Shown here: positions 44,787 to 52,804 of the stretch, one piece after another
How the letters are laid out: each line of letters begins with the position of its first letter
Position numbering within the stretch: position 1 is the stretch's first letter
NCBI RefSeq assembly: GCF_016905005.1
Contig: NZ_JADIKC010000001.1
Coordinates: 62,001 to 126,000 of the forward strand
Reading direction: 5' to 3'
DNA: 64,000 nucleotides
Source of the DNA: Dyella kyungheensis
Lineage (GTDB): Bacteria; Pseudomonadota; Gammaproteobacteria; Xanthomonadales; Rhodanobacteraceae
Notes under the pieces: generated by a model
Told to the model about the DNA's origin: nothing
Databases searched by the model: none
What the model saw: the letters and a program-made list of their open reading frames with translations, nothing else
Translations under genes and position numbers: made by a program

Positions 44787-46184
44787 TCATCGCCAATAGT
44801 CGCGCGGGCGCCATCCCAGCAGACCGGAAAGATAGCCCATCACGCTCGCCGGCTTGAGCACGAGTCCGTAGAGCATGGCGTAGCCGAACAGGCCGAACGG
44901 ATTGCGCCGTACGGTGAGTCCGACGGAGCGGAACATGCGCGCCTGCACCGCATAAACGACCAGGTTGGCCAACAGGCTCGCCGGCAGCACGAACGCCAGC
45001 ATCGCACCCGCCAGCCAGTAGACGCCGGTACATGCCAGCAGGACGGCGGGTATCAGGGCAATCGTGTAGGCCAGATCCATGTATGGGAACAGAAGATTCC
45101 AGCCGATGAAGAACGTACTCAGGCGGCGGCGGAAAAGCAGCGAACCCTGCGCCTTGAACGCCTCGATGAGGCCGCGCGCCCACTGCTGGCGTTGCTGGAG
45201 AAACGACGCGAGCGACGCGGGCACGCGCGCGAAGGCGATGGCGTCTTCGCAGTAGCCCACGCGATGGTGGTCTTGCAGGATGGCCCAGGTGAGCACGGTG
45301 TCTTCGCCCGCGCAGGAGGGCCAGCCGCCCACCACGCGCAGGATGTCGGTGCGGTACAGCGAAAACGTGCCCGGGGCCACCAGCGTGCCCTGAAACAGGC
45401 TCTGCAGGCGCTTGCTGGCGGCGATGCCCTGGAAGTAATCCCACTCCTGCATGCGCGTGACCAGGCTCTGCCGCGAGTTGCGTACGAGCACGGCGCCGGC
45501 GACCGCCACGGTATTCGGCGGATCGCTCATGTAGCGCGTCACCAGGCGTCGCAAGGCATGCGGTTGCAGGTGCGCATCCGCATCGAGGGTCACGGTGAGC
45601 GGGCAGGAAGCCAGCCGCAGTCCCGCATTCAACGCATTGGCCTTGCCGCCTGCGCTTTGCAGATCGAGCACTTCCAGCCAGGGATACGACACGCTATGCA
45701 GCCGTTCCAGCGTGGCATCGGTGGAACCGTCGTTGATCACCATCACTTCGATGCGCGCGGGGTAGCGTTGCGCGGCGATGCTGGCGAGCGTGTCGAGGAT
45801 GCTGTCCTGCTCGTTGTGCGCGGCGATCAGGATCGTGATGCTGGGAAAATCATCGTCGGCGAAGTGCGAGCGGGGCGGGCGGCGATCGAGCAGCAGGCCC
45901 ACCGCGAGAAACACATGCATGAAGGCGGGCAGCACGGCGACGCCGATCACCAGCAGGTGCGCCGTCCACTGCCTGCCCGGCGTCAGTTCGCCCATCCAAT
46001 GCTGAGCCATGGCATACGCGAACACGGCCCACGCCAGCGCGAGGACCAGAGCCAGCACGAACTTCAGGCAGACCGGCACGTAGTGACGCCGATGCACGCG
46101 GCTGTCGTTGGCCGCGGCAAACGGCAGGCGGACCGTTACGGGGAACGGTCGTCGCCTGGACCAGTCTCGTGCGTTGACGCTCAT
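44787..46184 (-). CDS. Processive glycosyltransferase family 2, membrane-bound
   Basis: 465 residues from ATG 46184. Two N-terminal membrane helices (about 40-60 and 78-98) precede a GT2 domain with Asp152 (INDGSTDAT), the metal DxD at Asp201-x-Asp203, Glu294-Asp295 (AGEDTVLTW) and the acceptor motif QRQQWARG; more helices follow. The layout is that of PgaC/NodC/BcsA-like synthases that polymerise and extrude a polysaccharide. No partner such as a PgaB-like deacetylase is adjacent. A sigma-54 promoter lies upstream. Confidence 0.9.
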   Translation of the reverse strand: MSVNARDWSRRRPFPVTVRLPFAAANDSRVHRRHYVPVCLKFVLALVLALAWAVFAYAMAQHWMGELTPGRQWTAHLLVIGVAVLPAFMHVFLAVGLLLDRRPPRSHFADDDFPSITILIAAHNEQDSILDTLASIAAQRYPARIEVMVINDGSTDATLERLHSVSYPWLEVLDLQSAGGKANALNAGLRLASCPLTVTLDADAHLQPHALRRLVTRYMSDPPNTVAVAGAVLVRNSRQSLVTRMQEWDYFQGIAASKRLQSLFQGTLVAPGTFSLYRTDILRVVGGWPSCAGEDTVLTWAILQDHHRVGYCEDAIAFARVPASLASFLQQRQQWARGLIEAFKAQGSLLFRRRLSTFFIGWNLLFPYMDLAYTIALIPAVLLACTGVYWLAGAMLAFVLPASLLANLVVYAVQARMFRSVGLTVRRNPFGLFGYAMLYGLVLKPASVMGYLSGLLGWRPRDYWR

Positions 46185-46342
46185 GCGAAGGCTCGCTGCT
46201 GCAACGGCATCGCGTTGGTCGACCACGGAGGATGCTGCCCACCGGTATCCCGGTGACAGGCACCTCCGCATGCCTGGCCGGCGCATGCCTGAATGACCCC
46301 GACGGCGTCCTGCCAGAACTCCGCTTCTCCTTGATTTGAAGG

Positions 46343-46357
46343 GCAAGAGTCGTGCCA
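46343..46357 (-). promoter_or_regulatory. Sigma-54 (-24/-12) promoter of the glycosyltransferase gene
   Basis: Minus strand TGGCACG-ACTC-TTGC, matching the consensus TGGCACG-N4-TTGCW except for the final base. It lies about 160 nt upstream of the glycosyltransferase ATG, in its direction. RpoN with an enhancer-binding protein should drive the gene. The leader is long; I do not see a second promoter in it. Confidence 0.72.
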
Positions 46358-46438
46358 CGGGACTTGCTCGGCGATAGCCGCGCAACATCGGCAAAAAGCG
46401 GGGTTTCAGCGCTTATCGGCGGAAAACGCGGCCGAGCG

Positions 46439-46471
46439 CAAACCGACGCACGCGGACACAAACCGACGCAC
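46439..46471. promoter_or_regulatory. Two 13-bp direct repeats, candidate enhancer sites
   Basis: CAAACCGACGCAC occurs at 46439-46451 and 46459-46471, a 20-bp period (two helical turns), 82-114 bp upstream of the -24 box. That is the usual place and spacing for an enhancer-binding protein of sigma-54. The rest of the 319-bp gap (46185-46503) shows no gene. Confidence 0.55.
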
Positions 46472-46503
46472 TGGGGCGCCGGTTCGTGCTTCGCTGGCAG
46501 GCA

Positions 46504-47292
46504 TCAGGCGGCCTTGTTGTCGCCCTTCTTCTCCGGGGCGGGCCGCGCCTGCGGATGAGGGGCCGGATGATTGCCGCCGCCCTGGTTCGGCGGTGGGCGA
46601 TGGCCCTGCGGCGGCCCGCCGCCCGGCGGTCGGCCCGAGCCCGGCGGATGCGTGCCCGGATTCGACGGTGGCCGGTTGTTCGATGGCGGACGGTGTCCCT
46701 GCGACGGCGGCGGCCGGTTGCCCTGGTTCGGCGGCGGACGATTGCCCGGGGGCGGGCGATTGCCGTGCGGCGGCGGACGGTGGCCCGGCGGCGGCGGACG
46801 ATGGCCACCCCCCGGCGGCGGCCGATGACCCGGCGGCGGCAGGCGCGAACCCGGATGCCAGCCCGGCGGACGCGGCGGCGGGCGCGGCGTGTAGGGACGG
46901 CCATACCAGTAATCGCGGTTCCGATAGAACGGGCGATTGGTGTAGTACGAACCCCAATACGCGCCGATCGAGAAGGCAACGATCGGAATGCCGATGCGCG
47001 GCCCGTAATCGGCCACGTAAACGGGTTGGCTCTGGTAGGAATACTGCACGAACGTGGCCGCCACCCAGCCGCGCAGGCCTTGAGTGATCACATCGCACCA
47101 GCCATAGCCCTGGGTGCAGCCTTGAATCGCCACCGGCGTGCCAGCCGGCAGCTGGGCGATGGTGGGATAGCCGGCGTCGGGGCCGGCATAGAGATCGACG
47201 TACGCGGTCACCACGCCGTTCAAGCCCTGCGCGAATGCGGCAGGACTGGCACATCCCAAGACCAACAACACGGTCCAGACAAACCGCTTCAT
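46504..47292 (-). CDS. Secreted SH3-domain protein with proline-rich tail
   Basis: 262 residues from ATG 47292 (GGGAGAGG upstream). Signal peptide VWTVLLVLGCASPAAFA, then an SH3b-like domain (GVVTAYVDLYAGPDAGYPTI, then PVAIQGCTQGYGWCDVI, about 24-90), an aromatic bridge (RPFYRNRDYWYGRPYT) and a long tail from about residue 140 of Pro, Gly, His and Arg repeats of the type RPPPxxHRPPP. SH3b domains bind cell-wall peptides. The tail is probably disordered and could span peptidoglycan. Function unknown. Confidence 0.82.
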   Translation of the reverse strand: MKRFVWTVLLVLGCASPAAFAQGLNGVVTAYVDLYAGPDAGYPTIAQLPAGTPVAIQGCTQGYGWCDVITQGLRGWVAATFVQYSYQSQPVYVADYGPRIGIPIVAFSIGAYWGSYYTNRPFYRNRDYWYGRPYTPRPPPRPPGWHPGSRLPPPGHRPPPGGGHRPPPPGHRPPPHGNRPPPGNRPPPNQGNRPPPSQGHRPPSNNRPPSNPGTHPPGSGRPPGGGPPQGHRPPPNQGGGNHPAPHPQARPAPEKKGDNKAA

Positions 47293-47413
47293 GTGCGCCT
47301 CTCCCGAATATAGGGCCCGATGAGACTGCGCCATCCGCGAAGGATGCGTCAATCCTGCGTCAGCTTGGCCGGTCGCGAGTTCATGCGTTCAGCCGCCGAG
47401 CGGACTCGCTCGG

Positions 47414-48502
47414 TCATCCCTCGGCAAGCGATTCGCGATACGCGCGGCGCACCATCTCGTGGAAGTGATGCACGGCATTTTCCCGCAACGGATTCAGACG
47501 CCCCGCTTCGTACGAACCGGAGGCAAGCCCGCGCTGCACGTCCGCGCAGATGGTCACGTCCTCGTCCTGCACCTCGTCGCTGAACTCGACGTCGCGTGCG
47601 CGGCGCGCATGCGCCTCGGCGCTGTCGTCGGCGGGATAGTAGAAATCGAACTCCACCCGGCAGCGATCCACGCCCAGCGGCAGCACGCGATTGGTCTGCA
47701 GGCGCGAGGGCAGGATGTTGAGCATGGTGTTGGGATGGATGAAGTAGTACAGCGCCTCGCCGCTGCCGTACAGGTCGCCGGCGCTTTCCAGCGGGCTGTA
47801 CTGGAACGAATACCAGGGTGCCGTCTCGGTGATGTAGCTGCGGTAGTCGAGCAGCTTGTTGAGGCCGGGATGGATGTGCGGCACGTGGTAACCCTCCAGG
47901 TAGTTGTCCACGTACACCTTCCAGTTGCACGCCACCTCGTAGCTGGCGCGGTGATGGAATTGGTAGTGCTCCAGCGAGCGCTCCGGTCCCAACCGTTCGT
48001 CGATGCCGGCTACCACCTCGGCAAACGGCGGCGCATCGCCGATGGCGACGAACACCAGCCCCTGCCACAGCTGCACGCGCACTTCGGGCAGGCGGATGTC
48101 CGACGGATTGAAATCCTTCGTGCGGCCCATCTCCGGCGCGCCGCGCAGCACGCCGTCGAGGCCGTAGGTCCAGCCGTGATAGCGGCAACGCAAGGCCTTC
48201 GCGCCACGGCCATCGCAACTGGCGATCGGGCCCGCACGATGACGGCAGACGTTGTGGAACGCACGAATGACGGCGTCTTCGCCGCGCACCACGATCAAGG
48301 GCAGCCCCGCGATCTCGGTGACCATGTGGTCGCCGACATCGGCCACCTGCGACTGATGGCCAACCAGCTGCCAGCTGCGGGCGAAGATGGCGCGCGCATC
48401 CAGCATCGGCATGCGCGGATCGGTATAGAAGCGGGCGGGCAGCGTCAGCGCGACATCGAGCGGTTGCGCAGCAAGAACGGCATCGTCGAACAGATCATGC
48501 AT
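47414..48502 (-). CDS. Rieske-type ring-hydroxylating or demethylating oxygenase, alpha subunit
   Basis: 362 residues. The Rieske 2Fe-2S cluster is held by Cys86, His88, Cys106 and His109 (NVCRHRAG, LRCRYHGW). The catalytic mononuclear iron site is in VDNYLEGYHVPHIHPG, with His206, His211 and bridging Asp199. This resembles the GbcA/CntA/choline-monooxygenase branch that acts on quaternary amines, or another Rieske monooxygenase. No reductase or ferredoxin is encoded nearby, so it must borrow electron carriers. Confidence 0.88.
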   Translation of the reverse strand: MHDLFDDAVLAAQPLDVALTLPARFYTDPRMPMLDARAIFARSWQLVGHQSQVADVGDHMVTEIAGLPLIVVRGEDAVIRAFHNVCRHRAGPIASCDGRGAKALRCRYHGWTYGLDGVLRGAPEMGRTKDFNPSDIRLPEVRVQLWQGLVFVAIGDAPPFAEVVAGIDERLGPERSLEHYQFHHRASYEVACNWKVYVDNYLEGYHVPHIHPGLNKLLDYRSYITETAPWYSFQYSPLESAGDLYGSGEALYYFIHPNTMLNILPSRLQTNRVLPLGVDRCRVEFDFYYPADDSAEAHARRARDVEFSDEVQDEDVTICADVQRGLASGSYEAGRLNPLRENAVHHFHEMVRRAYRESLAEG

Positions 48503-48556
48503 GGGAAGAACGGCCGGCAGCTGTTTGCCCGAGTATCGGCCCCGGCGGCCCTGCGC

Positions 48557-50422
48557 TCAAGCATTCGCCAGCTGCTGTTGCACGTCGTTGATGGAGTTGC
48601 GGATGCGCTGGCTGAAGATCGAATCCTCGTGGTGGATCAGCACCAGCCGCTCCGTCGCACGCGTCATCGCGACGTAGAGCAGGCGTGCTTCTTCGGCCTC
48701 GTTCTTGCCCGGTTTGGGCAGCGAGCCCAGGCCGGGGATGATCACCAACGGGAATTCCAGTCCCTTGCTGGAATGCATGGTGACCAGCTTGACCGTGTCG
48801 TCCACCACGAACAGCGAACTCTTGCCGTTGCCCTCGGCGAGCTGGCTGGCAATGCCGGCCCGCTGCAGCGCCTCATGCAATTTTTCGCCCTCCCAGCCGT
48901 TGCGGAAGATCACGGCCATGTCCGACAGGCTCCGGCCCGCAGCCAGTTCGTCGCGCAGGCGCTGGATGATCGCCGGCAGCTGTTCCTCCTGGCGCTCCAC
49001 GCGGATCAGCTCGGGCAGCGCGCCGCGGCGGCCGGCGCTTTCGGGTGCAATCAGCGGCACGCCGTCGTCGTCGTCGCTGCGTCCCAGCAGCAGCTCGTTG
49101 GCGAAGCCGCGTGCCACCGAGAGGATTTCCAGCGTGTTGCGGTAGTTGAGCTTGAGGATCGTCGTGCGGCCCTGCGCCTGCACGCCCAGGCTCTTCCAGC
49201 TGAGCTTCTTGCGGGTGGCCTGTCCGTAGATGTTCTGTGCGTCGTCGTACAGCACCAGCAACGAGTTGGTGTTGGGATCGATCATCTGCACGATCAGCTT
49301 GTACCACTCCGGCTCGAAGTCGTGGCCTTCGTCGATCAGCACGGCGCCATACTGGAAGCGCGGGATCTGTCCGTTGTCCACGCCGGCAATCACCGCGGGC
49401 GGCAATTCCTCGGCGAAATGCGGGCCGTCTTCGGGCAGCGGAACGTGGTAGGCCGTAAGCATGCTGCGGCACCACTTGTGGAAGTTGTACACCTGCACCT
49501 TGTCGCTGAGGCCGCGCTCGCCCATCAGCTGTTCGAGCCGCGCCGCCAGCGTCTTGTTGTAGCAAAGCACCAGGATCGGCTTGGACAGCGCGCGTGCCAG
49601 CTCCATCGCGCGGAAGCCCAGGATCATCGTCTTGCCCGAGCCCGCCACGCCGTGAATGATGCGATGCTCGTCGCCCAGCGAACGGGCCAGCAGTTCCTGC
49701 TGGGCATCCATCACCTTGATCAGGTCCGGGATGGCCAGCTTGGTTGAAGCGCTGCCGGCCGAGCCGAACAGGCCGAACTGGCCGTCGCCCGGTTCCACGC
49801 GGATTTCCGGGAACAGGTGCCAGCGCACGCGATCGATCTGCGGCAGCGTGAGGGCGGTGGGAAACACCTGCGGGAACATCGCCCACAGGCGTTCCTGGAA
49901 CGCTTCCGATTCCACCGTTTCGTACATCTCGTCCTGGCAGATCACCAGGTGGGCAGGAATCACCGCCTCCAGCTGCCCTGCCTCGAACTGCTTGCGGCTG
50001 ATGTTGGCCAGTACCACGCCGTAGCCCCACGGCATCAGCAGCTTGCCTTCGTAGCTGTGGCCGGGCGGGTGACGCAGGGCGGGGTCCTGCGCCAGCACCT
50101 TGTAGATCTCGCTGGCGCCGTCGCGTGCCTGCATCAGCGGGTTGTGTTCCTTCACGCTGTTGCTGCCGGTGATCAGCGTGAACTGGGTGCGGTCGGCCTG
50201 CTGGATGGTGCCGGGCTTCCAGTCCTTCACCTCCAGCACCAGCAGGCCGCGGCGCGGATGGAACACGATGAAGTCGGGACGCCGCTGGCGGGGGCCGATG
50301 GCCACGTCGTACCAAAGCAGATAGTCGTCCTCGAGCTTCTGCTCCAGCCGCTCGGAAAAGCGCTTTTCGCCGCTGGTCATCTGCGGCAGGCAACTGTTGC
50401 GGGATGGGATGAGCGTCGCCAA
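48557..50422 (-). CDS. NERD-domain UvrD/Rep-like DNA helicase
   Basis: 621 residues from a TTG at 50422; an in-frame ATG at 50380 is possible. An N-terminal NERD nuclease-related domain (SGEKRFSERLEQKLEDDYLL, RPDFIVFHPRRGLLVLEVKD) is followed by a superfamily 1 helicase with Walker A GVAGSGKT, Walker B VLIDEGHDF, and C-terminal helicase segments (VKLVTMHSSKGLEFPLVIIP, YVAMTRATERLVLI). Family members process DNA ends or take part in repair; some lie in defence islands, but here there are no such neighbours. Active-site residues of both domains look intact. Confidence 0.9.
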   Translation of the reverse strand: MATLIPSRNSCLPQMTSGEKRFSERLEQKLEDDYLLWYDVAIGPRQRRPDFIVFHPRRGLLVLEVKDWKPGTIQQADRTQFTLITGSNSVKEHNPLMQARDGASEIYKVLAQDPALRHPPGHSYEGKLLMPWGYGVVLANISRKQFEAGQLEAVIPAHLVICQDEMYETVESEAFQERLWAMFPQVFPTALTLPQIDRVRWHLFPEIRVEPGDGQFGLFGSAGSASTKLAIPDLIKVMDAQQELLARSLGDEHRIIHGVAGSGKTMILGFRAMELARALSKPILVLCYNKTLAARLEQLMGERGLSDKVQVYNFHKWCRSMLTAYHVPLPEDGPHFAEELPPAVIAGVDNGQIPRFQYGAVLIDEGHDFEPEWYKLIVQMIDPNTNSLLVLYDDAQNIYGQATRKKLSWKSLGVQAQGRTTILKLNYRNTLEILSVARGFANELLLGRSDDDDGVPLIAPESAGRRGALPELIRVERQEEQLPAIIQRLRDELAAGRSLSDMAVIFRNGWEGEKLHEALQRAGIASQLAEGNGKSSLFVVDDTVKLVTMHSSKGLEFPLVIIPGLGSLPKPGKNEAEEARLLYVAMTRATERLVLIHHEDSIFSQRIRNSINDVQQQLANA

Positions 50423-50539
50423 TGGAGAGCCTGCCTCGTGCCATTCCTTGTACGCGCGGTGCGTTCAGGTCCGGCGACGTTAACGGATCGGCAGGGCGTG
50501 TCAATCTCGCGGGCCCCGCAAGGCCCGCTCAGGGCTGCA

Positions 50540-51463
50540 TCAACGCCAGCGTTGCAGCGTATCGGTGGGCACGCCGACGCGTGCGCAGGCATGGCTGCCG
50601 ATGCCGTCCTGCAAGGCCATGCGGAACACCGGCGCCACCGACCACAGGGCCCGCGCCGCCAGTCGCGACTGCGCGCGCTGCAGCGGCGTGCGTTCCAGCA
50701 AGGTATCCGCCCAGACCGGCAGCAGGGCAGCGCCTGCCTGCAGGAACACATCGCGCGACAGGCCCGCCACCGGCACCGGCAGGCGCACGCGATACAACAC
50801 GTCCAGCACGGCACGCGAACGCTCGCTGAAACACAGTTGCGCGCGCACGCGCCGGAAATAGGCGGTGACCTGGGCTTCCGATGCCGGCACGTCGCGCGCG
50901 CCGAGCGCTTCGGCAAGGCGGCGCACTTCGTCGTAGTAGCGGTCGCCGGCGCCGGCCGGCATGGCGATATGGCTGTAGCGGCGATAGCCCTGCAGGAAAC
51001 TATAGGCTTCGGTCACATGGACCCAGGTCAGCAGGTCGGGATCGTCGGCGGAGTATGGACGTCCATCTTCGGCGCTGCCTTTCACCTGCGTATGGATGTG
51101 CTTCACGCGTTCGATCAAGGCATGTGCCTGTTCGAGCGGCGCGTAGGTGGTACCACTGACGAACGACGTCGTGCGGCGCAACCGGCCGATCAGGTCGTCG
51201 CGAAAGTTCGAGTGATCCCACACGCCCGCCAGCGCAAGCGGGTGCAGGGTCTGCAACATCAACGCCGCCAGTCCGCCCGCCAGCATGGCGGGAAAGTCCG
51301 CGTGCACGCGCCAGGTGGCGCTGTCCGGGCCGAACAGGCCGGGATCGCCGGGCGGATGATCGTAGTCCACGTGGCCGCCGCCACCGCGCGGAAACGCGCT
51401 GAGCACCCAGCGTCGAATGGGCTCGCGGGCAGGGCGGGTGAGCAGATTCCATGGCAATGACAT
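50540..51463 (-). CDS. Oxygenase MpaB-family protein (DUF2236)
   Basis: 307 residues from ATG 51463. GGLAALMLQTLHPLALAGVW, the HSNFRDDLIGRLRRTTSFVS stretch and the helical core with HIHTQVKG and LLTWVHVTEAYSFLQGYRRY match the MpaB/latex-clearing-protein family of b-type haem oxygenases. Conserved His residues in the first and second helices could bind haem. The substrate is unknown; in fungi MpaB-type enzymes cleave farnesyl side chains. No clear ribosome site. Divergent from the DAHP synthase leader. Confidence 0.82.
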   Translation of the reverse strand: MSLPWNLLTRPAREPIRRWVLSAFPRGGGGHVDYDHPPGDPGLFGPDSATWRVHADFPAMLAGGLAALMLQTLHPLALAGVWDHSNFRDDLIGRLRRTTSFVSGTTYAPLEQAHALIERVKHIHTQVKGSAEDGRPYSADDPDLLTWVHVTEAYSFLQGYRRYSHIAMPAGAGDRYYDEVRRLAEALGARDVPASEAQVTAYFRRVRAQLCFSERSRAVLDVLYRVRLPVPVAGLSRDVFLQAGAALLPVWADTLLERTPLQRAQSRLAARALWSVAPVFRMALQDGIGSHACARVGVPTDTLQRWR

Positions 51464-51499
51464 GGGGCTGAGTGTAATGCTTGGTTTCACATGCATCCT

Positions 51500-51528
51500 T
51501 TGCACGCGCGAAAAGCCTGTGCTATTCC
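51500..51528 (+). promoter_or_regulatory. Candidate promoter of the DAHP synthase leader
   Basis: TTGCAC (51500-51505), 17-bp spacer, TATTCC (51523-51528). Transcription would begin near 51535, almost at the leader-peptide ATG (51537), so the leader peptide may be translated from a leaderless or nearly leaderless RNA. No ribosome site precedes that ATG. Confidence 0.45.
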
Positions 51529-51536
51529 TAGCGCCC

Positions 51537-51620
51537 ATGACCTTCCCCACCGCCCGCCAGTATTTTTGGTTTTACGGCTATCCGATGCCGCTGGCGGAGG
51601 GTTGGTCTCGACTGTCGTAA
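51537..51620 (+). CDS. Aromatic amino-acid attenuation leader peptide
   Basis: A 27-residue frame: MTFPTARQYFWFYGYPMPLA then EGWSRLS and a TAA stop. Residues 9-15 (Tyr-Phe-Trp-Phe-Tyr-Gly-Tyr) concentrate six aromatic codons within seven, with another Phe at residue 3 and Trp at residue 23. It has no resemblance to a functional protein and sits just before a terminator and the DAHP synthase gene, as in pheA and trp leaders. Ribosome stalling on these codons when any of the three aromatic amino acids is scarce would free the downstream antiterminator. Confidence 0.9.
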   Translation: MTFPTARQYFWFYGYPMPLAEGWSRLS

Positions 51621-51673
51621 CGACAAGACACCAAATCCCAAAAGGCCGCCAGCCCACCACTGGCGGCCTTTTT
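51554..51673 (+). terminator. Attenuator: four-segment antiterminator and terminator
   Basis: Four mutually complementary segments: 1, CCGCCAG (51554-51560); 2, CTGGCGG (51591-51597); 3, CCGCCAG (51646-51652); 4, CTGGCGG (51660-51666). The 3:4 hairpin extends to GGCCGCCAG / CTGGCGGCC and is followed by TTTTT (51669-51673), a terminator. Segments 1:2 and 2:3 give the protector and antiterminator. The aromatic codons (51561-51581) lie between segments 1 and 2, so a stalled ribosome covers segment 1 and lets 2:3 form. Confidence 0.9.
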
Positions 51674-51706
51674 CATGGTCGCGAGTGAATCCCCCAGGAG
51701 ACCACC

Positions 51707-52804
51707 GTGAACCCTTCCACCGACGATTTGCGCATCCGCGCCATCACCCCGCTCAGCGCGCCTGCCGAGGTGATGCGCGACTGCGCCGCCAGCGTGCACG
51801 CCGTGCATACCGTGAGTGCCGCAAGGCAGGCGCTGCATCGCATCCTGGCCGGCGAGGACGACCGCCTGGCCGTGGTGATCGGCCCGTGTTCGATCCACGA
51901 CACCCGGGCCGCGCTGGAATACGCCGGGCGCCTCGCGGCACAGCGCAAGCAACATGCGGGCGAGCTGGAAATCGTGATGCGCGTGTACTTCGAAAAGCCG
52001 CGCACCACGGTGGGCTGGAAAGGGCTGATCAACGACCCGGGTCTCGACGGCAGTTTCCGCATCGACCAGGGCCTGCGGCTGGCGCGCGGACTGCTGCGCG
52101 ACATCAACGAACTGGGCGTGCCGGCCGGTTGCGAATTCCTCGACATGATCACGCCGCAATACATCGCTGACCTGGTGGCGTGGGGCGCGATCGGTGCGCG
52201 CACCACCGAGAGCCAGGTGCATCGCGAACTGGCCTCCGGGCTGTCGTGCCCGGTGGGTTTCAAGAACGGCACCGACGGCAACGTGAAGATCGCGGTGGAT
52301 GCGGTGAGTGCCGCCTCGCAGCCGCACCATTTCATGGCCGTGACCAAGGAAGGCCACACCGCCATCGCCGCCACCACCGGCAACGAGGACTGTCACCTGA
52401 TCCTGCGCGGCGGCAAGACGCCGAACTACGACGCGGCCAGCGTGGAAGCGGCCTGTATCGCCATCGCCAAGGGCGGGCAGACGCCGCGCGTGATGATCGA
52501 CGCCAGCCATGCGAACAGCGACAAGCAGCCGGAAAACCAGCCGCGGGTGGTCGACGACATCGCCGCCCAGCTTTCGTCCGGCGAGCAGCGCATCGTCGGC
52601 GTGATGGTGGAAAGCCATCTGGTCGGCGGACGTCAGGATCTGCTGGAAGGCCAGCCGCTGCGTTACGGGCAGAGCATCACCGACGGCTGCATCGACTGGG
52701 AGGCCTCCACCCAGGTGCTCGAACGCCTCGCCCAGGCCGTACGCGCCCGCCGCGTTGCCCGGGCAGCGGCACAGCGGACGGTGCGCGCGGGGTGTCTTGG
52801 TTAA
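51707..52804 (+). CDS. 3-deoxy-D-arabino-heptulosonate 7-phosphate synthase (class I)
   Basis: 365 residues from GTG 51707 (AGGAG 7 nt upstream). Condenses phosphoenolpyruvate with erythrose 4-phosphate, the first step of the shikimate pathway, as in AroF/AroG/AroH. Active-site segments: VIGPCSIHD, MRVYFEKPRTTVGWKGLIND, GARTTESQVHRELASGLSCP, GFKNGTDG and MIDASHANSDKQP. Which feedback amino acid controls it is not evident; the attenuator suggests response to any aromatic amino acid. Its stop codon overlaps that of the convergent osmC-type gene. Confidence 0.95.
   Translation: MNPSTDDLRIRAITPLSAPAEVMRDCAASVHAVHTVSAARQALHRILAGEDDRLAVVIGPCSIHDTRAALEYAGRLAAQRKQHAGELEIVMRVYFEKPRTTVGWKGLINDPGLDGSFRIDQGLRLARGLLRDINELGVPAGCEFLDMITPQYIADLVAWGAIGARTTESQVHRELASGLSCPVGFKNGTDGNVKIAVDAVSAASQPHHFMAVTKEGHTAIAATTGNEDCHLILRGGKTPNYDAASVEAACIAIAKGGQTPRVMIDASHANSDKQPENQPRVVDDIAAQLSSGEQRIVGVMVESHLVGGRQDLLEGQPLRYGQSITDGCIDWEASTQVLERLAQAVRARRVARAAAQRTVRAGCLG

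Noticed and set aside
46185-46343. Possible c-di-GMP riboswitch in the glycosyltransferase leader
   Set aside because: None of the conserved aptamer motifs (GGCAAACC-like, GACGCAAAGCC-like) is present on the minus strand.
46571-46828. Gly/Pro-rich frame antisense to the SH3 protein tail
   Set aside because: Reverse reading of proline codons gives Gly/Trp/Arg repeats automatically.
48557-50422. NERD helicase as part of a defence island
   Set aside because: Neighbours are a Rieske oxygenase and an MpaB-type protein; no restriction, toxin or other defence gene is near.
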